Shown here one piece after another: positions 1 through 5,978 of a DNA stretch of 6,581 bases (its first letter is position 1; every line of letters starts with the position of its first letter). Made by a program: the position numbers and the translations under genes. The notes beneath the pieces were generated by a model. It saw nothing but the letters and a program-made list of their open reading frames with translations. It was not told the DNA's origin and did no database searches. The stretch comes from an uncultured Pseudorhodoferax sp. (lineage in GTDB: Bacteria > Pseudomonadota > Gammaproteobacteria > Burkholderiales > Burkholderiaceae), in contig CAJYRH010000645.1 in the NCBI GenBank assembly GCA_913776795.1, forward strand, positions 1-6,581, given 5' to 3'.

Positions 1-1
1 G

Positions 2-445
2 TCGGTGGAACGGGCGCTGGCCGTGGCGGAGCGCGGCCTGCAGGGCGACCGCAGCGCCGAGCGGGCGGCGCGCACCGCCGCGGGCGCCGGTGGCGGCAAG
101 CGGCAGGTCACGCTGTTGCAGGCCGAGCACCTGCCGCTGCTCGCAGCCTGGACCGGGCTGGCGCAGGTCGCGCCGACATGGCTGCGCCGCAATCTCGTGG
201 TGGAGGGGCTCAACCTGGTCGCGGCGCGCACCTTGTTTGCAGACCAGCCGCTCCAGCTGCACATCGGCGCGGCGGTGGTTCTGCAGCTGACCGGCCCTTG
301 CGACCCCTGCTCGAAGATGGAGGCCGCGCTGGGTCCTGGCGGCTACAACGCGCTGCGCGGCCACGGCGGCATGACGGCGCGCGTGCTGCAGGGCGGAGAG
401 ATCGCGGTGGGCGATGCGGTGCGGGTGCAGGTGGCGCCCGCCTGA
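2..445 (+). CDS. MOSC domain protein, 3' part (5' end outside window)
   Basis: The frame is open at the left edge and ends at TGA 443-445, so about 147 C-terminal residues are visible. MOSC domains (MoCo sulfurase C-terminal) bind or transfer sulfur and metal, often in molybdenum-cofactor or detoxification chemistry. Family hallmarks appear in order: GLQGDR near the start of the visible part, RQVTLLQAEHL, RRNLVVEGLNL, then TGPCDPCSKME with cysteines at nt 299-301 and 308-310, a GHGG motif, and the closing ARVLQGGEIAVGDAV strand pair. The layout fits the small stand-alone MOSC proteins (YiiM-like) rather than a multidomain sulfurase, but the missing N-terminus prevents certainty. The GTG at nt 5 lies inside the domain, just before GLQGDR, so it is probably not the true start. 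The exact substrate is unknown. The gene converges on the response-regulator gene downstream. Confidence 0.88.
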   Translation, partial: SVERALAVAERGLQGDRSAERAARTAAGAGGGKRQVTLLQAEHLPLLAAWTGLAQVAPTWLRRNLVVEGLNLVAARTLFADQPLQLHIGAAVVLQLTGPCDPCSKMEAALGPGGYNALRGHGGMTARVLQGGEIAVGDAVRVQVAPA

Positions 446-475
446 GAACGTGTGAACGAACCCCTCACACCCACG
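446..475 (+). repeat. Left arm of imperfect inverted repeat
   Basis: This 30-bp arm begins immediately after the MOSC stop codon with GAACGTGTGAACGAACC. It matches the reverse complement of 634-663 at 26 of 30 positions; mismatches are at arm positions 12, 18, 19 and 22. A further GCCT match lies 6 nt outside each arm (440-443 and the complement of 666-669), so the symmetry reaches into the last codons of the MOSC gene. Its function is not known. Confidence 0.75.
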
Positions 476-574
476 CGAGCCCCATGCACGTCCGCTTCCA
501 TCATGAGCGCCGCGTCCAGGGCCTCGCCCTGTGGGCCGGGGCGCGCCAGGCCGCATGCGGGCGTTGCGGTCCTT

Positions 575-594
575 GCCCGGGGATGCGCCCGGGC
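575..594. terminator. GC-rich hairpin between convergent genes (possible terminator stem)
   Basis: GCCCGGG at 575-581 pairs perfectly with CCCGGGC at 588-594 around a 6-nt loop. It lies midway between two converging genes, where a two-way terminator would be expected. No T-run follows on either strand, so it is not a canonical Rho-independent terminator. In a sequence this GC-rich, a 7-bp stem can also arise by chance. Confidence 0.3.
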
Positions 595-633
595 GGCGGC
601 CCGCGCCTGCGCCTGCAGCCTGGCGCACCCCGT

Positions 634-663
634 CGTGGGTGCGATTGGTTCATTCACACGTTC
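634..663 (-). repeat. Right arm of imperfect inverted repeat
   Basis: Read on the minus strand, this arm is GAACGTGTGAATGAACC followed by a shared ACCCACG block. It begins 22 nt downstream of the response-regulator stop. Each converging gene is therefore followed by the same motif in its own reading direction. The arms are separated by 158 nt. Confidence 0.75.
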
Positions 664-685
664 CGAGGCAACGCCCCGGGCGGGC

Positions 686-1354
686 TCATGCCAGCCCGAG
701 CTGGCGCGCGTGCAGCGCCGCGGCGGCACGGCTGGTGATGTTGAGCTTGCGGTAGACGTTCTTGACATGGTCGCCGGCGGTGTGGCGCGAAATGCCCAGC
801 GCGGTGCCGATGTCCGCGAGCCGCACGCCCTGGGCCAGCAGGCCCAGCACCTCGCGCTCGCGCGGCGTCAGGGCCGGCGCCGACGCGGCGGGCGCCGGCG
901 CACCGGCGGGTGCCGGCGCGGGTGGCGGGGAGTGGCGCAGCAGGCGCCGCGCGATCGCCGGCGACAGCGCCGGCTGCCCCTGCGTGATGCCCTGCAGCTG
1001 CTGGGCCAGCCATGACGCGGGATGGTCCTTGAGCAGATAGCCTTGTGCGCCTGCCTGCAGCGCCTGGAAGAGCGAGTCGTCGTCTCCGTGGATGGTGGAC
1101 ACCACCACGGTGCAGCCAGGCTGGCGCCGGTTGAGCTGCGCGATCAGCTGCACGCCGTGGCCGTCGCCCAGGGAGAGGTCGACCAGCGCCAGGTCGAATG
1201 CCTGTCCGCCGTCCAGCAAGGCCAGCGCCTGGGCCAGCGAGCCGGCGCAGTTGCAGCGCGCGCCGGGGAAGGCCTGCTGCACGGCCGTGTGCACCATGGC
1301 TAGCGCGTCCGGCAGGTCGTCGACCAGCAACACGTCGCGCACCAGGCCGGTCAC
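686..1354 (-). CDS. Response regulator, NarL/FixJ (LuxR-type HTH) family
   Basis: This 222-residue DNA-binding response regulator is the output half of the two-component pair with the kinase gene just upstream. The receiver domain spans about residues 6-122. It has the acidic pocket D12-D13, the phosphoacceptor D59 in LVDLSLGDGHG, the switch residue S86/T87 and the conserved K109 in GYLLKD. A Pro/Ala-rich linker (about 142-160) leads to a LuxR-type helix-turn-helix (about 162-216) beginning LTPREREVLGLLAQG and containing the recognition stretch ISRHTAGDHVKNVYRKL. The GTG start at 1354-1352 is supported by a GGAGG at 1366-1362, 7 nt upstream, and by a GTGA overlap with the kinase stop, which indicates translational coupling. 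The family is secure; the target genes cannot be read from the sequence. Confidence 0.95.
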   Translation of the reverse strand: MTGLVRDVLLVDDLPDALAMVHTAVQQAFPGARCNCAGSLAQALALLDGGQAFDLALVDLSLGDGHGVQLIAQLNRRQPGCTVVVSTIHGDDDSLFQALQAGAQGYLLKDHPASWLAQQLQGITQGQPALSPAIARRLLRHSPPPAPAPAGAPAPAASAPALTPREREVLGLLAQGVRLADIGTALGISRHTAGDHVKNVYRKLNITSRAAAALHARQLGLA

Positions 1355-3570
1355 GGCGCGGCCTCCGCGGCGACGGGGGCGCCGGCCGCCGTGGTGGCTG
1401 GCTGCAGCGGAAAGGCCAGCGTGACCTCGGCGCGCCCGTCCGCCAGCGCCTGGACCCGCAGCGTGCCCCCGAACTCCGCCATGCGTTGGCGCATGCCGCG
1501 CAGCCCGCGTCCTTCCACCCAGGCGGAGGGCGCCACCGCCACGCCGTCGTTGCGCAGGGCCAGGTTGAGCGTGCCCGCGCGCGGCGTGCCGATGGCGATC
1601 TCCACGCGTGTGCTGCGCGCATGCCGCAGCGCATTGCTCAGGGCTTCGCGCAGCGCACGTTCCAGCACGGCCTTGTGGCGCGAAGGCAGCACGTGCGCTG
1701 CGGCGGCCTCGTCCAGCTCGGCCGTCCAATCGAGCGGCACGCCGGCCGCCTCGCACCGGGCCGTGGCCTCGGCACGCCAGTCGGCCACGGCGTCGGCCAG
1801 CGGTGTCTCGTGCGCTTCCAGCACGTCCAGTGCGGTGCGCAGGTCGTTCATGGCGGCGCGCGCCAGCTCTGCCTGCTCGGACGATTCGGCACGGTGGATC
1901 AGCATGAGCAACCGGGCACCCACGTCGTCGTGCATGTCGCGCGCGATGCGGCGGCGTTCCTCGCGCGCGCCGCGTGCGTGGGCGGTGCGGCCGGACTCTG
2001 CCTGGTCCATCAGCTGGCAGAGCGCCGCCAGCAGCGTCGCGTCCTTGGTGGAGAACAGGCGCTGGCCGGCACCGGGGTAGCGCAGCTCGCGTGCACCGAC
2101 CGCGCCGCAGGCCCGCACGTGCAGCACCAGGCCCGCGTCGTCGATGCCGGGCAGCGCTGCAGTGTCCTCGTCCGGGGCCAGCACCAGCGGGTCGTAGAGG
2201 CGGCGCAGCAGGTCGTCCCACAGCGCCTCGCGTGCGGCGCGCGCGGGCTCGAATGCGATCCGCACCACGTCCGGCATCAGCGCCTGCACCTGCTGCGCCG
2301 ACGAACGCACGAAGCGCCGCCACAGCCACTGCCGTGCAGGAAAGTAGAGCAGGCCGCAGACCCACAGGGAGATGCCCAGCGCCGCGCCGGGCGACCAGTT
2401 CAGCGCAAGGATCAGCAGCGCGTCCAGCCCGAGCACGGCCAGCGCGCCGCCGACCCACAGCAGCAGGCGCACGGCCCAGGCATCGAGCTCGAACAGACGG
2501 TGCCGCCGCAGCCCGAGCGCGATGCCGATGTAGATGAACAGGAAAAAGCCGAACGCGTAGCCCTGCGGCATCGGCGGCAGCCAGCCCAGCATGGCGGTGG
2601 TGATGATGAGCAGGATGAACAGCCCGCTGCCCACCAGCATGGACAGGCTCAGCCAGCGCAGCGCCGCGCGCTCCAGCGGGTGGCCGCGCGTGCGCCGCCA
2701 TTGCACGACGGCCAGCACCGCGGCCAGCGCCATCTCGGCGACGGCCACCAACCGCATGCCCAGGTCGGGCGATGGCACCAGGCGCAGCACGTCGGCCAGC
2801 CACCACAGGCCGAACAGCCCGAACGGCCAGAGCAAATGGCGCGGACGCACCAGCGGACGCGGGTGGATCAGGAACAGCCCCACCAGCGCGGCGCCGAACA
2901 GCATCGCACCCCAGTGGTTGAGGTGGCTCAATGCCGCGAACACGCCGCCCGGCAGCGCCAGTTCGCGCGTGCCGTACCAGGCCGCGGGCATCGCGAACAG
3001 CGGGAACGACAGGCCCGTGATGCCGAACATGCGCGCACCCCAGTCGCCAGGCCGCAGCACCCACACCCCGCAGGCGATCTGGCAGCCGATGCACGAGACC
3101 GCCAGCTGGAACCAGAACAGCAGCGGCAGGTCGTTCAGCGGCCGCTGGCGCGGCTGCACCACGGCGTTGTGCTCCTGGCCGGCTGCGTCGCGCCAGCCCA
3201 GCGCCAGCGCCGGTGCCCGCAGGTAGCCAGCCAGCTGCTGCTGGCGCGCGAAGAACCGGTCCATGTCGGCGTAGCCGGGCAGCATGTCAGGCTCTTCCAT
3301 GAGGTCCTGGGGCTCCAGCTGCAGCCCCTGGCGCGCGTCGGGTGCGGGGCCGACCCATTGCAGCGTGGCGCCGGCGGGGATCGGGGCGAGCGCGCTGCGG
3401 GCCACCACCACGGTGTCGTCCTCCACCTGCAGCTGAAGGCCGGCCCAGGGCATGGACAGCGCACCGGCCAGCGCCAGCGCGATGGCGGCCAGGACATAGG
3501 CCATGGCGCCGCTCAGCCAGCGCAGCGGCGGGCGGGCAGGGGTGGTGGCTGGCGTCGGGGCGGTGCGCAT
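1351..3570 (-). CDS. Membrane sensor histidine kinase, NarL-type (HisKA_3/HATPase_c)
   Basis: This 739-residue inner-membrane kinase should autophosphorylate and pass phosphate to the adjacent regulator. One N-terminal hydrophobic segment (about 24-42) is followed by a ~105-residue, probably periplasmic region, then about nine more hydrophobic segments between 148 and 412. The last of these include an RRHRLFELDAW motif typical of multi-TM NarL-type sensors. The HisKA_3 box ERRRIARDMHDDVGARLL carries phosphoacceptor H547. The ATP-binding domain has the N-box REALSNALRHA (N646), the G1 motif RNDG (D675) and the G2 motif GRGLRGM (687-693). ATG 3570 was chosen because it places a short charged leader before the first membrane segment, but no good ribosome binding site precedes it. 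The next in-frame ATG, 3504, is a weaker alternative that would begin at that segment. The signal sensed is unknown; the periplasmic region may be PDZ-like, which is a guess. Confidence 0.94.
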   Translation of the reverse strand: MRTAPTPATTPARPPLRWLSGAMAYVLAAIALALAGALSMPWAGLQLQVEDDTVVVARSALAPIPAGATLQWVGPAPDARQGLQLEPQDLMEEPDMLPGYADMDRFFARQQQLAGYLRAPALALGWRDAAGQEHNAVVQPRQRPLNDLPLLFWFQLAVSCIGCQIACGVWVLRPGDWGARMFGITGLSFPLFAMPAAWYGTRELALPGGVFAALSHLNHWGAMLFGAALVGLFLIHPRPLVRPRHLLWPFGLFGLWWLADVLRLVPSPDLGMRLVAVAEMALAAVLAVVQWRRTRGHPLERAALRWLSLSMLVGSGLFILLIITTAMLGWLPPMPQGYAFGFFLFIYIGIALGLRRHRLFELDAWAVRLLLWVGGALAVLGLDALLILALNWSPGAALGISLWVCGLLYFPARQWLWRRFVRSSAQQVQALMPDVVRIAFEPARAAREALWDDLLRRLYDPLVLAPDEDTAALPGIDDAGLVLHVRACGAVGARELRYPGAGQRLFSTKDATLLAALCQLMDQAESGRTAHARGAREERRRIARDMHDDVGARLLMLIHRAESSEQAELARAAMNDLRTALDVLEAHETPLADAVADWRAEATARCEAAGVPLDWTAELDEAAAAHVLPSRHKAVLERALREALSNALRHARSTRVEIAIGTPRAGTLNLALRNDGVAVAPSAWVEGRGLRGMRQRMAEFGGTLRVQALADGRAEVTLAFPLQPATTAAGAPVAAEAAP

Positions 3571-3690
3571 CGGGGCGCGATTTGACCACCGTGGCGCACG
3601 AAGCGACCACCCCCGAGAACGCGGGATTGCTGCGCAGGGCCGGCCTGCGAAGAATCGCCCCCCGTAACAACACCCTGGAGGAAGATACAT
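3571..3690. promoter_or_regulatory. Divergent intergenic region (kinase operon / lipoprotein)
   Basis: These 120 nt separate two divergently transcribed genes and must hold both promoters unless one start is misplaced. An imperfect dyad is centred near 3641: CGCAGG (3633-3638) and CCTGCG (3644-3649), with outer GATT (3625-3628) and AATC (3653-3656). For the plus strand, TTGCTG (3627-3632) and AAGAAT (3650-3655) are 17 nt apart but match the sigma-70 consensus at only 3/6 and 4/6, so they are only a candidate promoter. The dyad would lie in the spacer of that promoter, as an operator might. No convincing promoter for the kinase was found on the minus strand. Confidence 0.5.
3677..3681 (+). promoter_or_regulatory. 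Ribosome binding site of the lipoprotein gene
   Basis: GGAGG, within TGGAGGAAG, lies 9 nt before ATG 3691. This is a near-ideal Shine-Dalgarno site and fixes the lipoprotein start. It suggests stronger translation than for the neighbouring genes, most of which start at GTG or lack a clear site. Confidence 0.85.
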
Positions 3691-4701
3691 ATGGACAAGA
3701 TCGCCGCACATCCCCGCCCGCTCTCCCGCGTCCGCTGGCTGGCCTTGGCCGCCGCCGCGGCGCTCGCCGCCTGTGGCGGTGGTGGCGGCGACGACGAGGA
3801 CGCGCGACTCTCCGGTGTGGCCGCGACCGGCGCACCCATCAGCGCCGGCACGGTGACCGTGCGCTGCGCGGCGGGCCCTGTGCTGACCACCACCACCGCC
3901 GTCGACGGCACCTGGTCCGTGCAGTTCGACGGCAACCAGCAGTTGCCGTGTGCACTGCAGGTGGCCGGCGGCGGCCTGCCGGGCGGCACCGCCTACCATT
4001 CCCTTGCCACGGCGCTGGGCAACGTGAACATCACGCCGCTGACAGACCTGATCGTGGCGCGCCTGGCAGCTGCCGACCCGGCCACCTGGTTCGGCGCGCC
4101 GGTGTTCGCACAGGTCTCCGATGCGGCCGTGGCGCAGGCCCGCCAGGCCGTGGCGCAGGCGCTGGGCCTGGTGTCGGCACTGGGCGAGCGGGACCCGGTC
4201 ACCACGCCGTTCCAGGCCACGCCCGGCGATGTGCTGGACAAGGTGCTGGAGGCCATGCGCTCGGCGCTGGCATCGATCGAGGCCAGCTACGCGGGACTGC
4301 TGGCGGCCAGCGTCAGCGGCAACTTCAGCGGCTTCGCGGGCTTTCCTGCCGCCTTCAGCGTCTCGTTCGGCGGCGCGGCCGGTGGCGGTGGTGCAGGGGG
4401 CGGTGCCGGTGGCGGCGCGGCCGGATCGCTGACGGTGCAGGTGCAGGTCAGCGGCGTGGCCGGCCCGGTGGTCAACATCGCGGGCATCCCGCGGCCTGCC
4501 AACCAGGCCGAGTTCTGTGCCGACGTGACGGACCCGAACTTCGGCGGTTCGCTGACCAGCGTGTCCAACGGCGCCGTCGGCTCGTTCAGCGTGCAGAGCT
4601 GCGCATTCAGCGGCAACCGCGGCGAGGTGCGTGCCACGCTGTCCGTGCAGACGCCGGTGGCGCTGACGCTGCCCTACGTGGTGACCTACACCTACAACTG
4701 A
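3691..4701 (+). CDS. Predicted secreted lipoprotein with carboxypeptidase-regulatory-like N-terminal region
   Basis: The 336-residue product has a signal peptide with a basic n-region, a hydrophobic core (about 16-27) and a lipobox LAAC cleaved before C28. An acidic Gly-rich tether (GGGGGDDEDA) follows, consistent with an outer-membrane or periplasmic lipoprotein. Residues about 40-95 (SGVAATGAPISAGTVTVRC, then VDGTWSV) resemble a small carboxypeptidase-regulatory-like beta domain, with C59 and C87 possibly forming a disulfide. The next part (YHSLATALGNVNITPLTDLIVARL) is a stretch I recall from Burkholderiales lipoproteins. A Gly/Ala-rich linker (227-245) separates a beta-rich C-terminal region ending in LPYVVTYTYN, with a second possible disulfide pair, C276 and C304. 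No catalytic motif is visible, so the role is unknown; binding or structural work in the envelope is likely. Its last 10 nt overlap the convergent glycosyltransferase gene. Confidence 0.9.
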   Translation: MDKIAAHPRPLSRVRWLALAAAAALAACGGGGGDDEDARLSGVAATGAPISAGTVTVRCAAGPVLTTTTAVDGTWSVQFDGNQQLPCALQVAGGGLPGGTAYHSLATALGNVNITPLTDLIVARLAAADPATWFGAPVFAQVSDAAVAQARQAVAQALGLVSALGERDPVTTPFQATPGDVLDKVLEAMRSALASIEASYAGLLAASVSGNFSGFAGFPAAFSVSFGGAAGGGGAGGGAGGGAAGSLTVQVQVSGVAGPVVNIAGIPRPANQAEFCADVTDPNFGGSLTSVSNGAVGSFSVQSCAFSGNRGEVRATLSVQTPVALTLPYVVTYTYN

Positions 4702-5978
4702 GGCGCCATCGGCGGTGGCTCCCCTGGCGGCGGCGCCAGGGCACGCAGCGCCGGTGCGATGGCCCGGCGATCGCGTTCGCGCGTCCCGCCGCGCAAATGG
4801 CCCGCCACCCACTGCGCCCGCTCCAGCGCAATGTGGCCGCTGCGCTGCCATGCGCGGGCCTCGGCGTCCGGGCTGTGCAGCATGGCGGCCAGCCAGACGG
4901 CCTGGGCCGGCTCCAGCTGCCGCGCACTGCGGCCGAAGTAGCCGCGCGCTGCCGCCTCGGCGCCGCACAGCCCGGCCCCCCAGGGTGCGTTGTCCAGGTA
5001 CAGCTGCAGGATGCGTGCCTTGCCCAGCGTCTGCTCCATCTCCACCGCGTAGAGAAGCTCGCGCAGCTTGCGCGTGGCGCTGCGTTCGTCGCCGGTGGCG
5101 AGGCGCTTGGCCAGCTGTTGCGTGAGCGTGCTGCCGCCGCGCCGGATCTGGCCCCCGGACTGGTTGGCCTGCAGCGCCGCCTGCAGTTCCTGCAGGTCGT
5201 AGCCCGGGTGCTCGAAGAAGCGCTGGTCCTCCGCCGCAAGCACGGCGCGTGCTAGCCAATCGCGCTGGCGCAGCCTGCTCGGCGCGCCGCAGCTGCTGGC
5301 CGCATGGGCCAGTGCTTCGGTGCCCAGGCCCTGGACGGCGAAGCCTTCGACCTGCGGCACCACGCGCAGCGTTCCCTCGGGCAGTTGCAGCTGCACGCGC
5401 AGTGCCACCTGGCCTGCGATGCGGGCGTGCCGCAGCTCGGGCAGCTGCGGGGCCAGCACGGCGTAGGCGTCGGCGATCGGCGTGGCGGGCAGGCGCACAT
5501 GCAGCGCCAGGCCGCCGGGCTGCAGCCGGCCCGTGAACCAGGCCTGCAGGGCCGGGCCGCCGTCCATGCCGGTGTCGGCACGCACCAGGCCCTGCACGGT
5601 CTCGAAGTCCCGGAACACGGAGAGCTGCAGCCGCGGCAGCTGCAGCGGTGCGTAGCCCAGCGCCGGCGCCGGCAGACTGCAGGGTGCGCACTGCACATGC
5701 AGGCTGCGGTCTGCCTGTTGCCACCGCAGCTGCACCGGCCCCCAGCGCGTGGCCAGGCGACGGCCGTCCAGCCAGCGGGCAAAGGGCGCGGCCGTGGCCA
5801 GCCGCAGTGCCGCTGGCACGCTGACGTCGGTGCGCCACGGGCCGATGCGCAGCGGCACCGCCCATTCGCCGGGGCGCGGTGACAGCAGGGCCAGCGTCAC
5901 CGCGATGGCGAGCAGCGTTGCCACGAGCAGGCCCGCCAGCGCGGCCAGCAGCCCGCGCACGGTACGCCGGGCCGTCAC
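4692..5978 (-). CDS. Family 51 peptidoglycan glycosyltransferase with long N-terminal extension (MtgA-like catalytic domain)
   Basis: This 428-residue membrane-anchored enzyme is predicted to polymerise lipid II into glycan strands on the periplasmic face. A single N-terminal membrane segment spans about 8-33. The GT51 domain (about 240-395) has catalytic E250 in AVLAAEDQRFFEHPG, the GGSTLTQQLAK motif (281-291), RKLRELLYAVEME with E307 and E315, and the closing GAGLCGAEAAARGYFG segment. No transpeptidase domain follows; the tail is Pro-rich. Classic MtgA is about 230-240 residues, so roughly 200 residues between anchor and catalytic domain are extra. This part is beta-rich in appearance, carries a CAPC motif (C97, C100), and I do not recognise it. 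The GTG start at 5978 overlaps the upstream stop as GTGA, implying coupled translation; no clear separate ribosome binding site is seen. The true function could be specialised rather than bulk wall synthesis. Confidence 0.92.
   Translation of the reverse strand: MTARRTVRGLLAALAGLLVATLLAIAVTLALLSPRPGEWAVPLRIGPWRTDVSVPAALRLATAAPFARWLDGRRLATRWGPVQLRWQQADRSLHVQCAPCSLPAPALGYAPLQLPRLQLSVFRDFETVQGLVRADTGMDGGPALQAWFTGRLQPGGLALHVRLPATPIADAYAVLAPQLPELRHARIAGQVALRVQLQLPEGTLRVVPQVEGFAVQGLGTEALAHAASSCGAPSRLRQRDWLARAVLAAEDQRFFEHPGYDLQELQAALQANQSGGQIRRGGSTLTQQLAKRLATGDERSATRKLRELLYAVEMEQTLGKARILQLYLDNAPWGAGLCGAEAAARGYFGRSARQLEPAQAVWLAAMLHSPDAEARAWQRSGHIALERAQWVAGHLRGGTRERDRRAIAPALRALAPPPGEPPPMAPQL
4722..4741 (+). 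terminator. Hairpin just downstream of the lipoprotein stop (possible terminator)
   Basis: CCCTGGCG (4722-4729) and CGCCAGGG (4734-4741) form a perfect 8-bp stem with a 4-nt GCGG loop, 20 nt after the lipoprotein stop. No T-run follows. It lies inside the C-terminal coding part of the convergent glycosyltransferase gene, where it encodes the Pro-rich tail, so it may simply reflect Pro/Gly codon use. Confidence 0.33.

Noticed and set aside
446..663. Insertion sequence or transposon
   Set aside because: No transposase is encoded and no target-site duplication flanks the inverted repeat. It is kept only as a repeat of unknown origin.
484..738. Small plus-strand open frame starting at ATG 484
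   Set aside because: It has no ribosome binding site, runs into the regulator gene on the opposite strand and has shadow-like composition. Its short Cys-containing stretch alone is not enough support.
1198..3585. Long plus-strand open frame (795 codons) antisense to the kinase and regulator
   Set aside because: Its translation is Arg/Gln/His/Pro-rich with no domain logic, while the opposite strand has complete kinase and regulator motifs. Long antisense frames are expected at this GC content.
3342..5255. Plus-strand 637-codon open frame across the lipoprotein and into the glycosyltransferase region
   Set aside because: It is a different frame of the same DNA as the lipoprotein, Arg-rich, with no signal peptide or ribosome binding site. 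The 3691 frame has both.
3571..5865. Upstream extension of the kinase frame to a 1504-residue protein
   Set aside because: Upstream of ATG 3570 the frame runs antisense to the lipoprotein gene and then through the glycosyltransferase gene out of frame. Its translation is low-complexity, and the true kinase N-terminus with its membrane segment begins at 3570.
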